The notes under the pieces are model-generated. The model saw only the letters and a list, made by a program, of their open reading frames with translations. It was not told where the DNA came from and ran no database searches. From an uncultured Lachnospiraceae bacterium (lineage in GTDB: Bacteria; Bacillota; Clostridia; Lachnospirales; Lachnospiraceae), in NCBI GenBank assembly GCA_934376945.1, contig CAKRPI010000054.1, forward strand, positions 1-14,564: a stretch of DNA of 14,564 bases, read 5' to 3'. Below are positions 1-6,413 of the stretch, in pieces. Position numbers and translations under genes: made by a program. How positions within the stretch are numbered: position 1 is the stretch's first letter; the number at the start of each line of letters is the position of its first letter.

Positions 1-476
1 TCATGGGACAGGAGTTCGGACAGCTGCGTGAGTGGAGTGAGGAACGCGAGCTTGACTGGTATCTGCTTGCGGAGGAGAAACATAAACAGCTGCAGAATTA
101 TGTACGGGCATTGCAGCAGTTGTATACAAAAAATAAGGCAATGTATGAGCTTGACTGCAGACCGGAGGGCTTTGAGTGGATCAATGCCGATGACTGTTTC
201 CGCAGCATTTTCAGCTTTGTGCGCCACAGTGCAGATGGAAAGAATAACCTTCTTTTTGTTATCAATTTTACGCCGGTAGCAAGACCGGATTACCGTGTCG
301 GTGTACCGAAGCGTAAACAGTACAAGCTGATTCTGAACAGTGATGATGCACAGTTTGGCGGAAGCGGAAAGCTTCAGCCGGAGGTATACAAGGCAGTGAA
401 GAGTGAGTGCGACGGAAGGCCGTATTCATTTGCGTATGATCTGCCGGCGTATGGTGTGGCAGTATTTAAGTTCTGA
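1..476 (+). CDS. glgB: 1,4-alpha-glucan branching enzyme, C-terminal part (5' truncated by window edge)
   Basis: This is the last 157 or so residues of a glycogen branching enzyme, a cytoplasmic GH13 enzyme that cuts alpha-1,4 chains and re-attaches them as alpha-1,6 branches. The frame is open to the window edge. The first residues, MGQEFGQ followed by EWSEERELDWYLL, match the conserved end of the GH13 catalytic barrel in GlgB, so the ATG at position 3 is internal and not a start. The remainder is the C-terminal beta-sandwich (alpha-amylase C domain), including the LLFVINFTPV strand and the ending YGVAVFKF. GlgB is usually 630-730 residues, so roughly three quarters of the gene lies to the left. 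The stop is TGA at 474-476. No clear hairpin terminator follows in the 110-nt gap to the next gene. No other glycogen gene is visible on this side. Family assignment is firm. Confidence 0.93.
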   Translation, partial: MGQEFGQLREWSEERELDWYLLAEEKHKQLQNYVRALQQLYTKNKAMYELDCRPEGFEWINADDCFRSIFSFVRHSADGKNNLLFVINFTPVARPDYRVGVPKRKQYKLILNSDDAQFGGSGKLQPEVYKAVKSECDGRPYSFAYDLPAYGVAVFKF

Positions 477-516
477 ATCTGAACGAGCTGTAAAATCTTG
501 TTGGTTGTGTTTTTTA

Positions 517-545
517 TTGCCAAATCTGAAAAAATAGTCTATATT
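517..545 (+). promoter_or_regulatory. Sigma-A type promoter for the cdaR-like gene
   Basis: A TTGCCA -35 box (517-522; five of six to TTGACA) and a TATATT -10 box (540-545) are separated by 17 nt. This predicts a transcript start near 552 and a short leader before the ATG at 588. A ribosome site AAAGGA (571-576) follows. Called by eye from consensus match and spacing. Confidence 0.6.
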
Positions 546-587
546 AGTAATGTATGTGCAAATACTTGGAAAAGGACGTGAAAATAT

Positions 588-1673
588 ATGATATCCAGCC
601 AGATTTTACAGAATACAATTGACGAACTGCATACGATCACAAGAGTTGATTTCGCAGTGATGGATGTAGAGGGTAATGAGATAGCAACTACGATGCAGTC
701 AGGCTTTGTGCAGCAGCAGGCAGCAGTACAGTTTGCAAATTCGCCTGCGGACAGCCAGATTGTGCAGAATGCACATTTCTTTAAAATATATGATGAAAAG
801 ACACTGGAGTACATTTTGGTGTCAAACGGTACTTCAGAGGATACGTATATGCTCGGCCGTGTTGCGGTCAGCGAGATTCAGAATCTGATCGTGGCCTATA
901 AGGAGCGCTTTGATAAAAACAATTTTATCCAAAACCTGCTTCTTGACAATATGCTTCTTATCGATGTGTATAATCGTGCAAAGAAGCTTCACATTGATAC
1001 AGAGGTACGCCGTATCGTTTATCTGATCGAGACGAAGTATGAGAAAGATAATACGGCAATGGAGATCGTCAAAAGTCTTTTCAGCAGCCGCACAAAGGAT
1101 TTTATCACTGCAGTCGATGAAAAGAGTATCATTCTGGTACAGGAGCTGCGGGAAGAGGATGATTATGAAGAGGTGGAGCAGACCGCAAAAATGCTGCGAG
1201 ATATGCTGAACACGGAGGCAATGTCCAGCGTGCGGATTGCATATGGTACGATTGTCGGGGAAATCAGGCAGGTATCCCGCTCTTATAAAGAAGCAAAGAT
1301 GGCACTCGATGTCGGCAAGATCTTTTATATGGAGAAGTCGATTATTGCCTACAATACACTTGGCATCGGCCGTCTGATCTATCAGCTTCCGGTTCCGTTG
1401 TGTCAGATGTTTATGAAGGAAGTCTTTACGGAGACAATGCCGGATGCTTTTGATGATGAGACTCTGACAACGATCAACAAATTCTTTGAGAATAATCTGA
1501 ATGTATCTGAGACGGCACGTCAGCTTTATATTCATCGAAATACACTTGTGTATCGGCTCGAAAAGCTGCAGAAGAGTACGGGGCTTGATATCCGTGCCTT
1601 TGATGATGCGCTGACCTTCAAGATTGCAATGATGGTCGTAAGCTATATGAAGTATATGGAGCAGCAGGTGTAA
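588..1673 (+). CDS. CdaR/PucR-family transcriptional regulator (sugar-diacid-regulator type)
   Basis: A 361-residue cytoplasmic DNA-binding regulator. Visible layout: an N-terminal ligand-sensing region (about 1-110) beginning with the ILQNTIDELHTITRVDFAVMD type of helix-plus-sheet sensor seen in CdaR-like proteins; a central GGDEF-like, non-catalytic CdaR domain (about 135-255); and a C-terminal PucR-type helix-turn-helix (about 295-352) with the family hallmark NVSETARQLYIHRNTLVYRL. Length fits the family. The ATG at 588 is preceded by AAAGGA 11 nt upstream and by a good promoter. A HAD phosphatase-like gene follows after a few nucleotides, so the two are probably co-transcribed. E. coli CdaR senses glycerate and galactarate-type diacids; the ligand here is unknown, and the glgB and HAD neighbours only hint at sugar metabolism. 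The family call is strong and the regulon is unknown. Confidence 0.87.
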   Translation: MISSQILQNTIDELHTITRVDFAVMDVEGNEIATTMQSGFVQQQAAVQFANSPADSQIVQNAHFFKIYDEKTLEYILVSNGTSEDTYMLGRVAVSEIQNLIVAYKERFDKNNFIQNLLLDNMLLIDVYNRAKKLHIDTEVRRIVYLIETKYEKDNTAMEIVKSLFSSRTKDFITAVDEKSIILVQELREEDDYEEVEQTAKMLRDMLNTEAMSSVRIAYGTIVGEIRQVSRSYKEAKMALDVGKIFYMEKSIIAYNTLGIGRLIYQLPVPLCQMFMKEVFTETMPDAFDDETLTTINKFFENNLNVSETARQLYIHRNTLVYRLEKLQKSTGLDIRAFDDALTFKIAMMVVSYMKYMEQQV

Positions 1674-1679
1674 AACGTG

Positions 1680-2345
1680 ATGCAGGCGGTGATATTTGAT
1701 ATGGACGGAGTCATTTTTGACTCCGAAACGCTGGTTCTTGAGACGTGGAAGGAGACGGCGGAGCGCCATGGCGTAGCAGGTGTGGAGCAGGTGTGCCAGA
1801 AATGTCTTGGGCTGAATGCATCGGCTTCAAAGCAGGTATTTCTTGCTCATTACGGGGATGATTTTCCGTATGATGAGTACAAAAAAGAAATGGGTGCTTT
1901 GTTCCATGAGCGTGCAGATGGAGGACGGCTGAATCAAAAGCCTGGAATCCGGGAGCTTCTTATATTTCTGCAGGACCATAAGATTCGCACGGCGGTTGCA
2001 TCCTCCACAAAAAGTGAACTTGTAGAGACAGAGCTGCGGGAGGGTGGTCTTCTGCCGTTGTTTGATGCAGTGATCGGTGGAGATATGGTACAAAAAAGCA
2101 AGCCGGAGCCGGATATTTTTCTGAAGGCGTGTGAGGTACTTGCAGTGAGTCCAAAGCAGTCCTGGGTAATTGAGGATTCGTATAATGGAATTCGTGCCGC
2201 ATCGAGGGCAGGAGCAGTGCCGGTGATGGTGCCTGATCTTGCAGAGCCGACGGAAGAGATGAGGCGGTTGGCCACATATATCCTGCCGTCGCTTGTAGAG
2301 GTACGCAAGGAGATCGAGAGGCTACTGCTTGCAAAAACAAAATAA
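1680..2345 (+). CDS. HAD-superfamily hydrolase, beta-phosphoglucomutase-like
   Basis: A 221-residue cytoplasmic HAD subfamily IA protein with a cap insertion after motif I. All four HAD motifs are visible: motif I FDMDGVIFDSE with Asp7 and Asp9, motif II Ser/Thr in AVASSTKS (about 106-112), motif III Lys in KSKPEPDIF (about 139-147), and motif IV Glu165-Asp166 in VIEDSYNGI. The DSE after motif I and the KPEPD segment are typical of beta-phosphoglucomutase-like phosphatases and mutases. Substrate cannot be assigned, and no maltose or trehalose phosphorylase is adjacent. Start: ATG 1680 with AGGTG 9 nt upstream was chosen; GTG 1677 immediately before it is possible and adds one residue. Only 6 nt separate it from the regulator gene, so the two are likely one operon, ended by the hairpin at 2442-2495. 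Confidence 0.85.
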   Translation: MQAVIFDMDGVIFDSETLVLETWKETAERHGVAGVEQVCQKCLGLNASASKQVFLAHYGDDFPYDEYKKEMGALFHERADGGRLNQKPGIRELLIFLQDHKIRTAVASSTKSELVETELREGGLLPLFDAVIGGDMVQKSKPEPDIFLKACEVLAVSPKQSWVIEDSYNGIRAASRAGAVPVMVPDLAEPTEEMRRLATYILPSLVEVRKEIERLLLAKTK

Positions 2346-2360
2346 CAGGAAAATTTAGTG

Positions 2361-2394
2361 GTGATTTTTAGTGATTTTTAGTGATATTCAGTGA
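2361..2394. repeat. Short 10-bp periodic direct repeat (GTGATTTTTA type)
   Basis: GTGATTTTTA occurs at 2361-2370 and 2371-2380, then GTGATATTCA at 2381-2390 and GTGA at 2391. The period is one helical turn, so GTGA falls on one DNA face four times. It lies just after the HAD gene stop and before the terminator. The third unit contains GTGATAT, the same half-site as in the inverted repeat over the Tad promoter. Function unknown. Confidence 0.6.
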
Positions 2395-2441
2395 GCGTTT
2401 AAACAGCGCAGAGAATATCCGGGAGAACGGATCATAGAAAA

Positions 2442-2495
2442 GGAAGCTGTGGAAGACAATCTTTTGGAATCGGGAATGTCTGCTGCAGCTTTTTT
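2442..2495 (+). terminator. Rho-independent terminator after the HAD gene
   Basis: AAGCTG (2444-2449) pairs with CAGCTT (2486-2491) and AGACA (2454-2458) with TGTCT (2477-2481). Wobble and Watson-Crick pairs between them leave about one mismatch in a stem of roughly 15 bp. A T-run (2490-2495) follows. It sits about 100 nt after the HAD stop and closes the regulator-HAD transcript. Confidence 0.65.
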
Positions 2496-2526
2496 GTGTG
2501 GATTATGGAATATGTAAATCTTGGCT

Positions 2527-2573
2527 CTGTATCAGAAAGCTGGAAAGGATTTATCTGATATAGGGCTATTTTT
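2527..2573 (+). other. Second hairpin in the spacer, possible weak terminator
   Basis: CTGTATCAGA (2527-2536) and TCTGATATAG (2554-2563) form a 10-bp stem with one G-U pair and a 17-nt loop, followed closely by CTATTTTTA. Could be a back-up terminator for the upstream unit or unrelated. From about 2570 to 2660 the spacer is strongly AT-rich, as upstream of many strong Firmicute promoters. Confidence 0.4.
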
Positions 2574-2648
2574 ATGTAAAAATATATAATAAGACATATA
2601 TTATATTTATTAATATTTCACAAATATAAAATAATGTATCACAATGAC

Positions 2649-2676
2649 TTTACAAACTAACAAAAAGTGATATACT
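2649..2676 (+). promoter_or_regulatory. Promoter of the Tad pilus operon (extended -10)
   Basis: TTTACA (2649-2654) and TATACT (2671-2676) with a 16-nt spacer. The -10 carries the TGn extension (TG at 2668-2669). AT-rich DNA upstream could act as an UP element. Expected transcript start is near 2683, about 30 nt before the TTG start of the first tad gene. No other convincing promoter is seen before flp. Confidence 0.68.
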
Positions 2677-2685
2677 ACATATCAC
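2667..2685. promoter_or_regulatory. Perfect inverted repeat over the Tad -10: candidate operator
   Basis: GTGATAT (2667-2673), a 5-nt centre, and ATATCAC (2679-2685) form a perfect 7-bp inverted repeat that covers the -10 box and the expected start site. This is a position where a bound regulator would block RNA polymerase. Related half-sites T(T/A)TCACAA occur at 2616-2623, 2637-2644 and 2680-2687, spaced 21 and 43 nt, close to whole helical turns. The cognate regulator is not identifiable here. Confidence 0.5.
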
Positions 2686-2715
2686 AAACAACACACCGAG
2701 AGAGGAGGAAACAGA

Positions 2716-3228
2716 TTGAGAAGCGTCGCAATAACAGCATTGCTGTGTATTTCGATGGCAGCGATGCTGTCGGATTTAAAAACAGGGAAAATACAAAATG
2801 GAATTATTGCGGCAGGAGTGATGTGCGGTATTTGTTACCAGGCGGCTTCCTGCGGACCGGCAGGGATTATGGTTTCTGCAGGCGGAATTCTTCTTCCGCT
2901 TCTGCTGATGGGCGGATTGTTTTATTTTCGGATGACAGGTGCCGGCGATATTAAGCTGCTGTGTATGACCGGTGCTTTTCTGGGACCGGCGGACGGAGTT
3001 CGGACGCTGATCGCATCAATTTTGATTGCCGGTATTATTTCCGGCTGGATCATGGTGCGGCAGAAGAGTTTTACCGGAAGGATGCTGTATTTTATAGAAT
3101 ATACACAGCGGCGAACAGCAGGGGGCAGTTGGGAAAGCTATATGGCAGATGTGCCGGAGAGTGCAAAGTTTTGTTTTTCAGTTCCTGTTTTTTTCAGTGT
3201 ACTGGGATATATAGGAGGGATTTTTTGA
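2716..3228 (+). CDS. tadV: Prepilin peptidase 1 (A24 family, TadV/CpaA-like)
   Basis: A 170-residue polytopic membrane aspartic protease that removes the leader from type IVb prepilins. Two catalytic aspartates are visible: Asp20 in LSDLKTGKIQN at the end of the first membrane helix, and Asp78 in the GAGDIKL (GxGD) motif. Several hydrophobic helices follow, and the ending includes FSVPVFFSVLGYIGGIF. The protein lacks the N-terminal methylase domain of PilD, as usual for the short Tad/archaeal branch. Start: TTG 2716 is supported by an AGAGGAGGAA ribosome site at 2701-2710, and no ATG fits better. It is the first gene of the operon, and its TGA overlaps the TTG of tadZ. A second A24 gene lies at 10863. 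The call is strong; which prepilins it cleaves is not known. Confidence 0.88.
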   Translation: MRSVAITALLCISMAAMLSDLKTGKIQNGIIAAGVMCGICYQAASCGPAGIMVSAGGILLPLLLMGGLFYFRMTGAGDIKLLCMTGAFLGPADGVRTLIASILIAGIISGWIMVRQKSFTGRMLYFIEYTQRRTAGGSWESYMADVPESAKFCFSVPVFFSVLGYIGGIF

Positions 3229-4244
3229 AGAAGAGTATTTTTGCTGTCTGTGATCTTGATTCGTCGTATGCATGTCATCTGATGGACTATCTGAATGAAA
3301 AAAAGAGTACGCCGTTTGAGGTGCAGGCATTTACAAGTGTAGAAAATCTGAAGGAGTTTGCAGCACAGCAGCCGATTGAGATTTTATTGATTTCCACACG
3401 TGCGATGTGCAACGAGATTCGTGAACTGCCAATCAGCAGAGTTGTGATCCTGTCGGAAGGAGAACAGTTTCAGAAGACGGATCTGGAGGAATATCCCTTT
3501 GTGTATAAGTATCAGTCCTCTGATCAGCTGATCAGTGAAGTAATGGAATATTATGCAGCGACAAATCCGGAGACCTGCCTGTTTACAACGACGGCGAAGA
3601 CAAAGCTGATCGGTATTTATTCACCGGTCGGACGAAGTGGGAAAACCTCCTTTGCGTTGGCTTTAGGAGAGATTCTGGCAGAGACAAAGCAGGTGCTGTA
3701 TCTGAATCTTGAGGAATATTCCGGCTTTGAGGAATTGTTCAATCTGCATTATCGGGCGGACATTACAGATCTGATTTATTATGCGAGACAGAAGGAGGGG
3801 AACCTGATCTATAAACTGAATTCAGTGATTCAGTCCTTTCATTCGCTTCAGTATATTCCTCCGGCACTGTTTTCGGCAGATCTGCGTGACGTTTCCGGCG
3901 AAGAGTGGATGACATTTCTTCAGGAGATCATGACATATTGCGAATATGATGTGATCATTCTGGATCTTGGCAGCCAGGTGGACGAGCTGTTCCAGCTTCT
4001 GCAAAAGTGTGAGAGGATCTATATGCCGGTACTCCAGGATGAGATAGCAAAGGCAAAGCTGGCGCAGTATGACAAACTGCTTACGATGCTGGATTTACGG
4101 GAGATGTCGGAAAAGACGAGCAGGATTCTTCTGCCGACTGTGCGGCTTCGGAGGGAAGATGATGTGACTCAGCAGCTTGTATGGGGAGAGATGGGAAAAT
4201 ATGTGCGTCGTCTTCTATGGGAGGAGGAGCAGAGAGAGCCATGA
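3225..4244 (+). CDS. tadZ: TadZ/CpaE-like ParA-family ATPase for pilus localisation
   Basis: A 339-residue cytoplasmic protein. The N-terminal 110 or so residues have the alternating strand-helix pattern of a degenerate receiver domain (MKKSIFAVCDLDSS start; IEILLIST and VVILSEG strands). Residues about 126-330 form a MinD/ParA-like ATPase with a P-loop in SPVGRSGKTSFA (133-144), where the first lysine of the ParA KGGxGKT signature is absent, and a Walker B-like strand DVIILDLGS (242-250). TadZ/CpaE proteins mark the pilus site, often a pole, and recruit TadA. Start: TTG 3225 with AGGAGG at 3213-3218 is chosen. The frame stays open back to 2961, but that part overlaps the peptidase gene and is a shadow. 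It overlaps the peptidase stop by 4 nt and tadA by 4 nt, suggesting translational coupling. Family call firm. Confidence 0.85.
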   Translation: MKKSIFAVCDLDSSYACHLMDYLNEKKSTPFEVQAFTSVENLKEFAAQQPIEILLISTRAMCNEIRELPISRVVILSEGEQFQKTDLEEYPFVYKYQSSDQLISEVMEYYAATNPETCLFTTTAKTKLIGIYSPVGRSGKTSFALALGEILAETKQVLYLNLEEYSGFEELFNLHYRADITDLIYYARQKEGNLIYKLNSVIQSFHSLQYIPPALFSADLRDVSGEEWMTFLQEIMTYCEYDVIILDLGSQVDELFQLLQKCERIYMPVLQDEIAKAKLAQYDKLLTMLDLREMSEKTSRILLPTVRLRREDDVTQQLVWGEMGKYVRRLLWEEEQREP

Positions 4245-5521
4245 CGGAAGAGCGGTTTCAGCAAATGCGAAAAACGCTGATGGAGGAGCTTGAGGGATAC
4301 CGGGAGATTCAGGATGAAGAGATTTATTATCGGATCGATTCCCTGATTCAGGAATCCGGTACAGAGTATTATATCCGGCTGTCTGATCGCAATGTACTGC
4401 GAAGAGAGCTTTTTAATTCAATCCGTAGGCTTGATGTATTGCAGGAGCTGATTGATGATGACAGCGTGACTGAGATTATGGTAAACGGGACGGACGGTAT
4501 TTTTGTAGAGCGTGCAGGGCGGCTGTTTGAATGGGAAAAAAAGTTTGTCTCACAGGAAAAGCTGGAGGATATTTCACAGCAGATTGTGGGAAGGTGCAAT
4601 CGTATTGTAAATGAATCGGTTCCGATCGTGGATGCCAGGCTTGATAACGGAGCGCGTGTGAATATTGTAATGCCGCCTGTAGCGTTAAATGGACCGGTGA
4701 TCACAATCCGAAGATTTCCGGATCATCCGATCAGTATGGAGGAACTGATCCGCTGGGGCGCAGTATCACAGGAGGTAGTTGCATTTTTGGAGTTGTTGGT
4801 GCGTGCGGGATATAACATTTTCATTTCCGGTGGAACCGGATCCGGCAAGACTACTTTTTTGAATGCACTGTCCCACTATATTCCCAAGGATGAGCGGATT
4901 ATTACAATCGAGGATAATGCGGAGCTGCAGATCCAAGGGGTGGCGAATCTGGTGCGGCTGGAGGCAAGAAATGCAAATACGGAAGGAAAGATGGAAATTT
5001 CAATCCGTGATCTCATCCGTTCCAGCCTTCGTATGAGACCGGATCGGATTATTATTGGAGAGGTGCGCGGCAGTGAAGCAGTGGATCTTCTGCAGGCACT
5101 TAATACGGGGCATGATGGATCCTTAAGTACCGGTCATGCAAACAGCCCGGAGGATATGCTTTCACGTCTGGAAACGATGGTGCTAATGGGAATCGAGATT
5201 CCGCTTCCGGCAATCCGTCGGCAGATTGCTTCCGGAATTGATGTGATCGTACATCTGGGGCGTATGAGAGACCGCTCAAGAAAGGTGCTGCAGATACTGG
5301 AAATTTTGGGCTACGATGCTTTGAAATGTGAGATTCGGACGCAGATCCTGTATGAGTTTGAAGAGTCCGGAGTGAATATGGAAGGAAAGATCGAGGGCAG
5401 ATTGGCAAAAAGGGCAGAGATCAGCCGGAGAAAGAAACTCGAACGGGCAGGATATTATCTGGATGAGAACGAGTCGGGAAGCATGTGGAAATCAGTGACA
5501 GCGGATAGAGGAGGTGAATGA
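4241..5521 (+). CDS. tadA: TadA/CpaF family secretion ATPase
   Basis: A 426-residue hexameric cytoplasmic ATPase of the type II/IV secretion superfamily that powers Flp pilus assembly. Motifs in order: an N-terminal helical region (1-60), the VTEIMVNGTDGIFVERAG stretch (77-94) typical of CpaF, Walker A GGTGSGKT (197-204), an Asp box ITIEDNAELQ (221-230), Walker B DRIIIGEVRG (268-277), and a His box GSLSTGHANS (293-302). All key residues are present and length is normal. The start is ATG 4241, overlapping the tadZ stop as ATGA, with GGGAGGAGGAGC at 4219-4230; an upstream in-frame ATG at 4181 lies inside tadZ and is not favoured. The stop TGA (5519-5521) also overlaps an ATG, and a strong ribosome site AGAGGAGGTGA lies just before it, which matters for tadB. 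Very confident. Confidence 0.95.
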   Translation: MTEERFQQMRKTLMEELEGYREIQDEEIYYRIDSLIQESGTEYYIRLSDRNVLRRELFNSIRRLDVLQELIDDDSVTEIMVNGTDGIFVERAGRLFEWEKKFVSQEKLEDISQQIVGRCNRIVNESVPIVDARLDNGARVNIVMPPVALNGPVITIRRFPDHPISMEELIRWGAVSQEVVAFLELLVRAGYNIFISGGTGSGKTTFLNALSHYIPKDERIITIEDNAELQIQGVANLVRLEARNANTEGKMEISIRDLIRSSLRMRPDRIIIGEVRGSEAVDLLQALNTGHDGSLSTGHANSPEDMLSRLETMVLMGIEIPLPAIRRQIASGIDVIVHLGRMRDRSRKVLQILEILGYDALKCEIRTQILYEFEESGVNMEGKIEGRLAKRAEISRRKKLERAGYYLDENESGSMWKSVTADRGGE

Positions 5522-5525
5522 GGGG

Positions 5526-5618
5526 ATGGCGGATAGTGAAGTGGATGAGAGAATGGTGGATAAAAAGAGGCGGATAGTGAAGTGGATGAGAGAATGGCAG
5601 ATAAAAAGAAACGGATGA
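5526..5618 (+). CDS. Candidate 30-residue leader ORF created by duplication, coupled to tadB
   Basis: ATG 5526 is the start best placed (about 8 nt) behind the strong site AGAGGAGGTGA at 5507-5517. Its frame reads MADSEVDERMVDKKRR, continues through the second repeat copy in a shifted frame, and ends at TGA 5616-5618. That stop overlaps ATG 5615 in the tadB frame as ATGA. If one 41-bp copy is removed, ATG 5526 reads straight into tadB (MADSEVDERMADKKKR), so this is most simply the displaced original tadB start. Translation is unproven. ATG 5518, nearer the ribosome site, opens a 19-residue ORF ending at 5577. Confidence 0.4.
   Translation: MADSEVDERMVDKKRRIVKWMREWQIKRNG
5528..5609. repeat. 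41-bp tandem duplication at the tadA-tadB junction
   Basis: Copy 1 is 5528-5568 and copy 2 is 5569-5609, directly adjacent. They differ only at two neighbouring bases (TG in copy 1, CA in copy 2). Both begin GGCGGATAGTGAAG and end GATAAAAAGA. The unit is not a multiple of three, so it shifts the reading frame between the ribosome site at 5507-5517 and tadB. A partial third copy of the inner segment GGATGAGAGAA lies at 5613-5623. Confidence 0.9.
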
Positions 5619-6412
5619 GAGAACAAAAAATAAGCATGAAAAGAACGGAGGGAAGAGAAAAAAGTGAACTCCGGATTGATTATACGGTGTACCGGTTTTC
5701 GAAGAAAGAGATCGGACAGTATCTGGCATTGTACCTGGTGTTGGATGCGGTGATCAGCTATCTGTTTTTTTGTTCGCCGGCAGCATTTATTCTTTTGCTT
5801 CCCGGACTCTGGCCATTTTTTAAAGAGCAGAAGGCCTCCTTGAAACGAAAACGGGAAAGCGAGATGCGCAGACAGTTTCTTGATGGAATCCAGATGACAT
5901 CAGCCTCTCTTCAGGCAGGATATTCGGTAGAAAATGCATTTCGGGAAGCTGCCGGTGAGCTGACACGGATTTATGAGGAGGATGATTTTATCCTGCGAGA
6001 ATTTCGGATCCTGACTGCACAGATGGAAATGAGCAGAAATATTGAAGAGCTTATGATGGATCTTGGAAGGAGAAGCGGTGTAGAGGATATTATCAGCTTT
6101 GCTGAAGTATTTCTGACTGCAAAGCGAAGCGGAGGAGATCTTTTGTTGATTATCCGGAATACGGCATCCTGCATTAGGCAGAAGCACGAGACTATGCAGG
6201 AAATTGAGACCTGCCTGTCCGGAAAGATTATGGAGCAGAATATTATGAGTCTTGTGCCGGTATTGATCCTGGCATATGTGAAGCTTTCTTCGCCGGAATT
6301 TCTGGAGGGCATGTATGGGAATCTGGTTGGTACGGCAGTAATGACAGTCTGTTTCGTTGTTTATGTGCTCGCATATCTGTGGGGAAAACGGATTGTGCGA
6401 ATCGAGGTATAG
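5582..6412 (+). CDS. tadB: TadB-like pilus platform membrane protein (T2SSF domain)
   Basis: Up to 276 residues; an integral membrane platform protein on which TadA acts. Visible: a charged N-terminus, two membrane segments (about YLALYLVLDAVISYLFF and the following AFILLLPGLWPFF), a cytoplasmic GspF/T2SSF domain with the hallmark QMTSASLQAGYSVENAF and a later FAEVFLTAKRSGGDL, then two C-terminal membrane segments. Start is uncertain because of the 41-bp duplication. GTG 5582 is the first start in frame (stop TAA at 5561 upstream), with AGAGGCGG as a moderate ribosome site. ATG 5615 is attractive because it overlaps the leader-ORF stop as ATGA. ATG 5594 has no good ribosome site. All options leave the T2SSF domain intact, so the protein should be functional. 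Partner TadC follows 1 nt after the stop. Confidence 0.88.
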   Translation: MDERMADKKKRMREQKISMKRTEGREKSELRIDYTVYRFSKKEIGQYLALYLVLDAVISYLFFCSPAAFILLLPGLWPFFKEQKASLKRKRESEMRRQFLDGIQMTSASLQAGYSVENAFREAAGELTRIYEEDDFILREFRILTAQMEMSRNIEELMMDLGRRSGVEDIISFAEVFLTAKRSGGDLLLIIRNTASCIRQKHETMQEIETCLSGKIMEQNIMSLVPVLILAYVKLSSPEFLEGMYGNLVGTAVMTVCFVVYVLAYLWGKRIVRIEV

Positions 6413-6413
6413 C

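Noticed and set aside
834..1769. Long minus-strand open frame (311 codons) opposite the CdaR-like gene
   Set aside because: It is antisense to a gene with clear family motifs, has no ribosome site, and its translation is rich in His, Cys and Leu with no recognisable domain.
2346..2715. c-di-GMP riboswitch before the Tad operon
   Set aside because: Looked for the conserved GCAAACC / GACGCAAAGCC type segments of the class I aptamer here and in the flp leader; none are present.
2961..3224. N-terminal extension of the tadZ frame back to 2961
   Set aside because: It lies wholly within the prepilin peptidase gene, whose GxGD motif is intact, and the TTG at 3225 has a near-perfect ribosome site.
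5421..5729. Minus-strand frame with repeated HPLHYPP-like peptides
   Set aside because: The peptide repeat is only the reverse reading of the 41-bp DNA duplication and spans the tadA-tadB junction; no start signal or domain.
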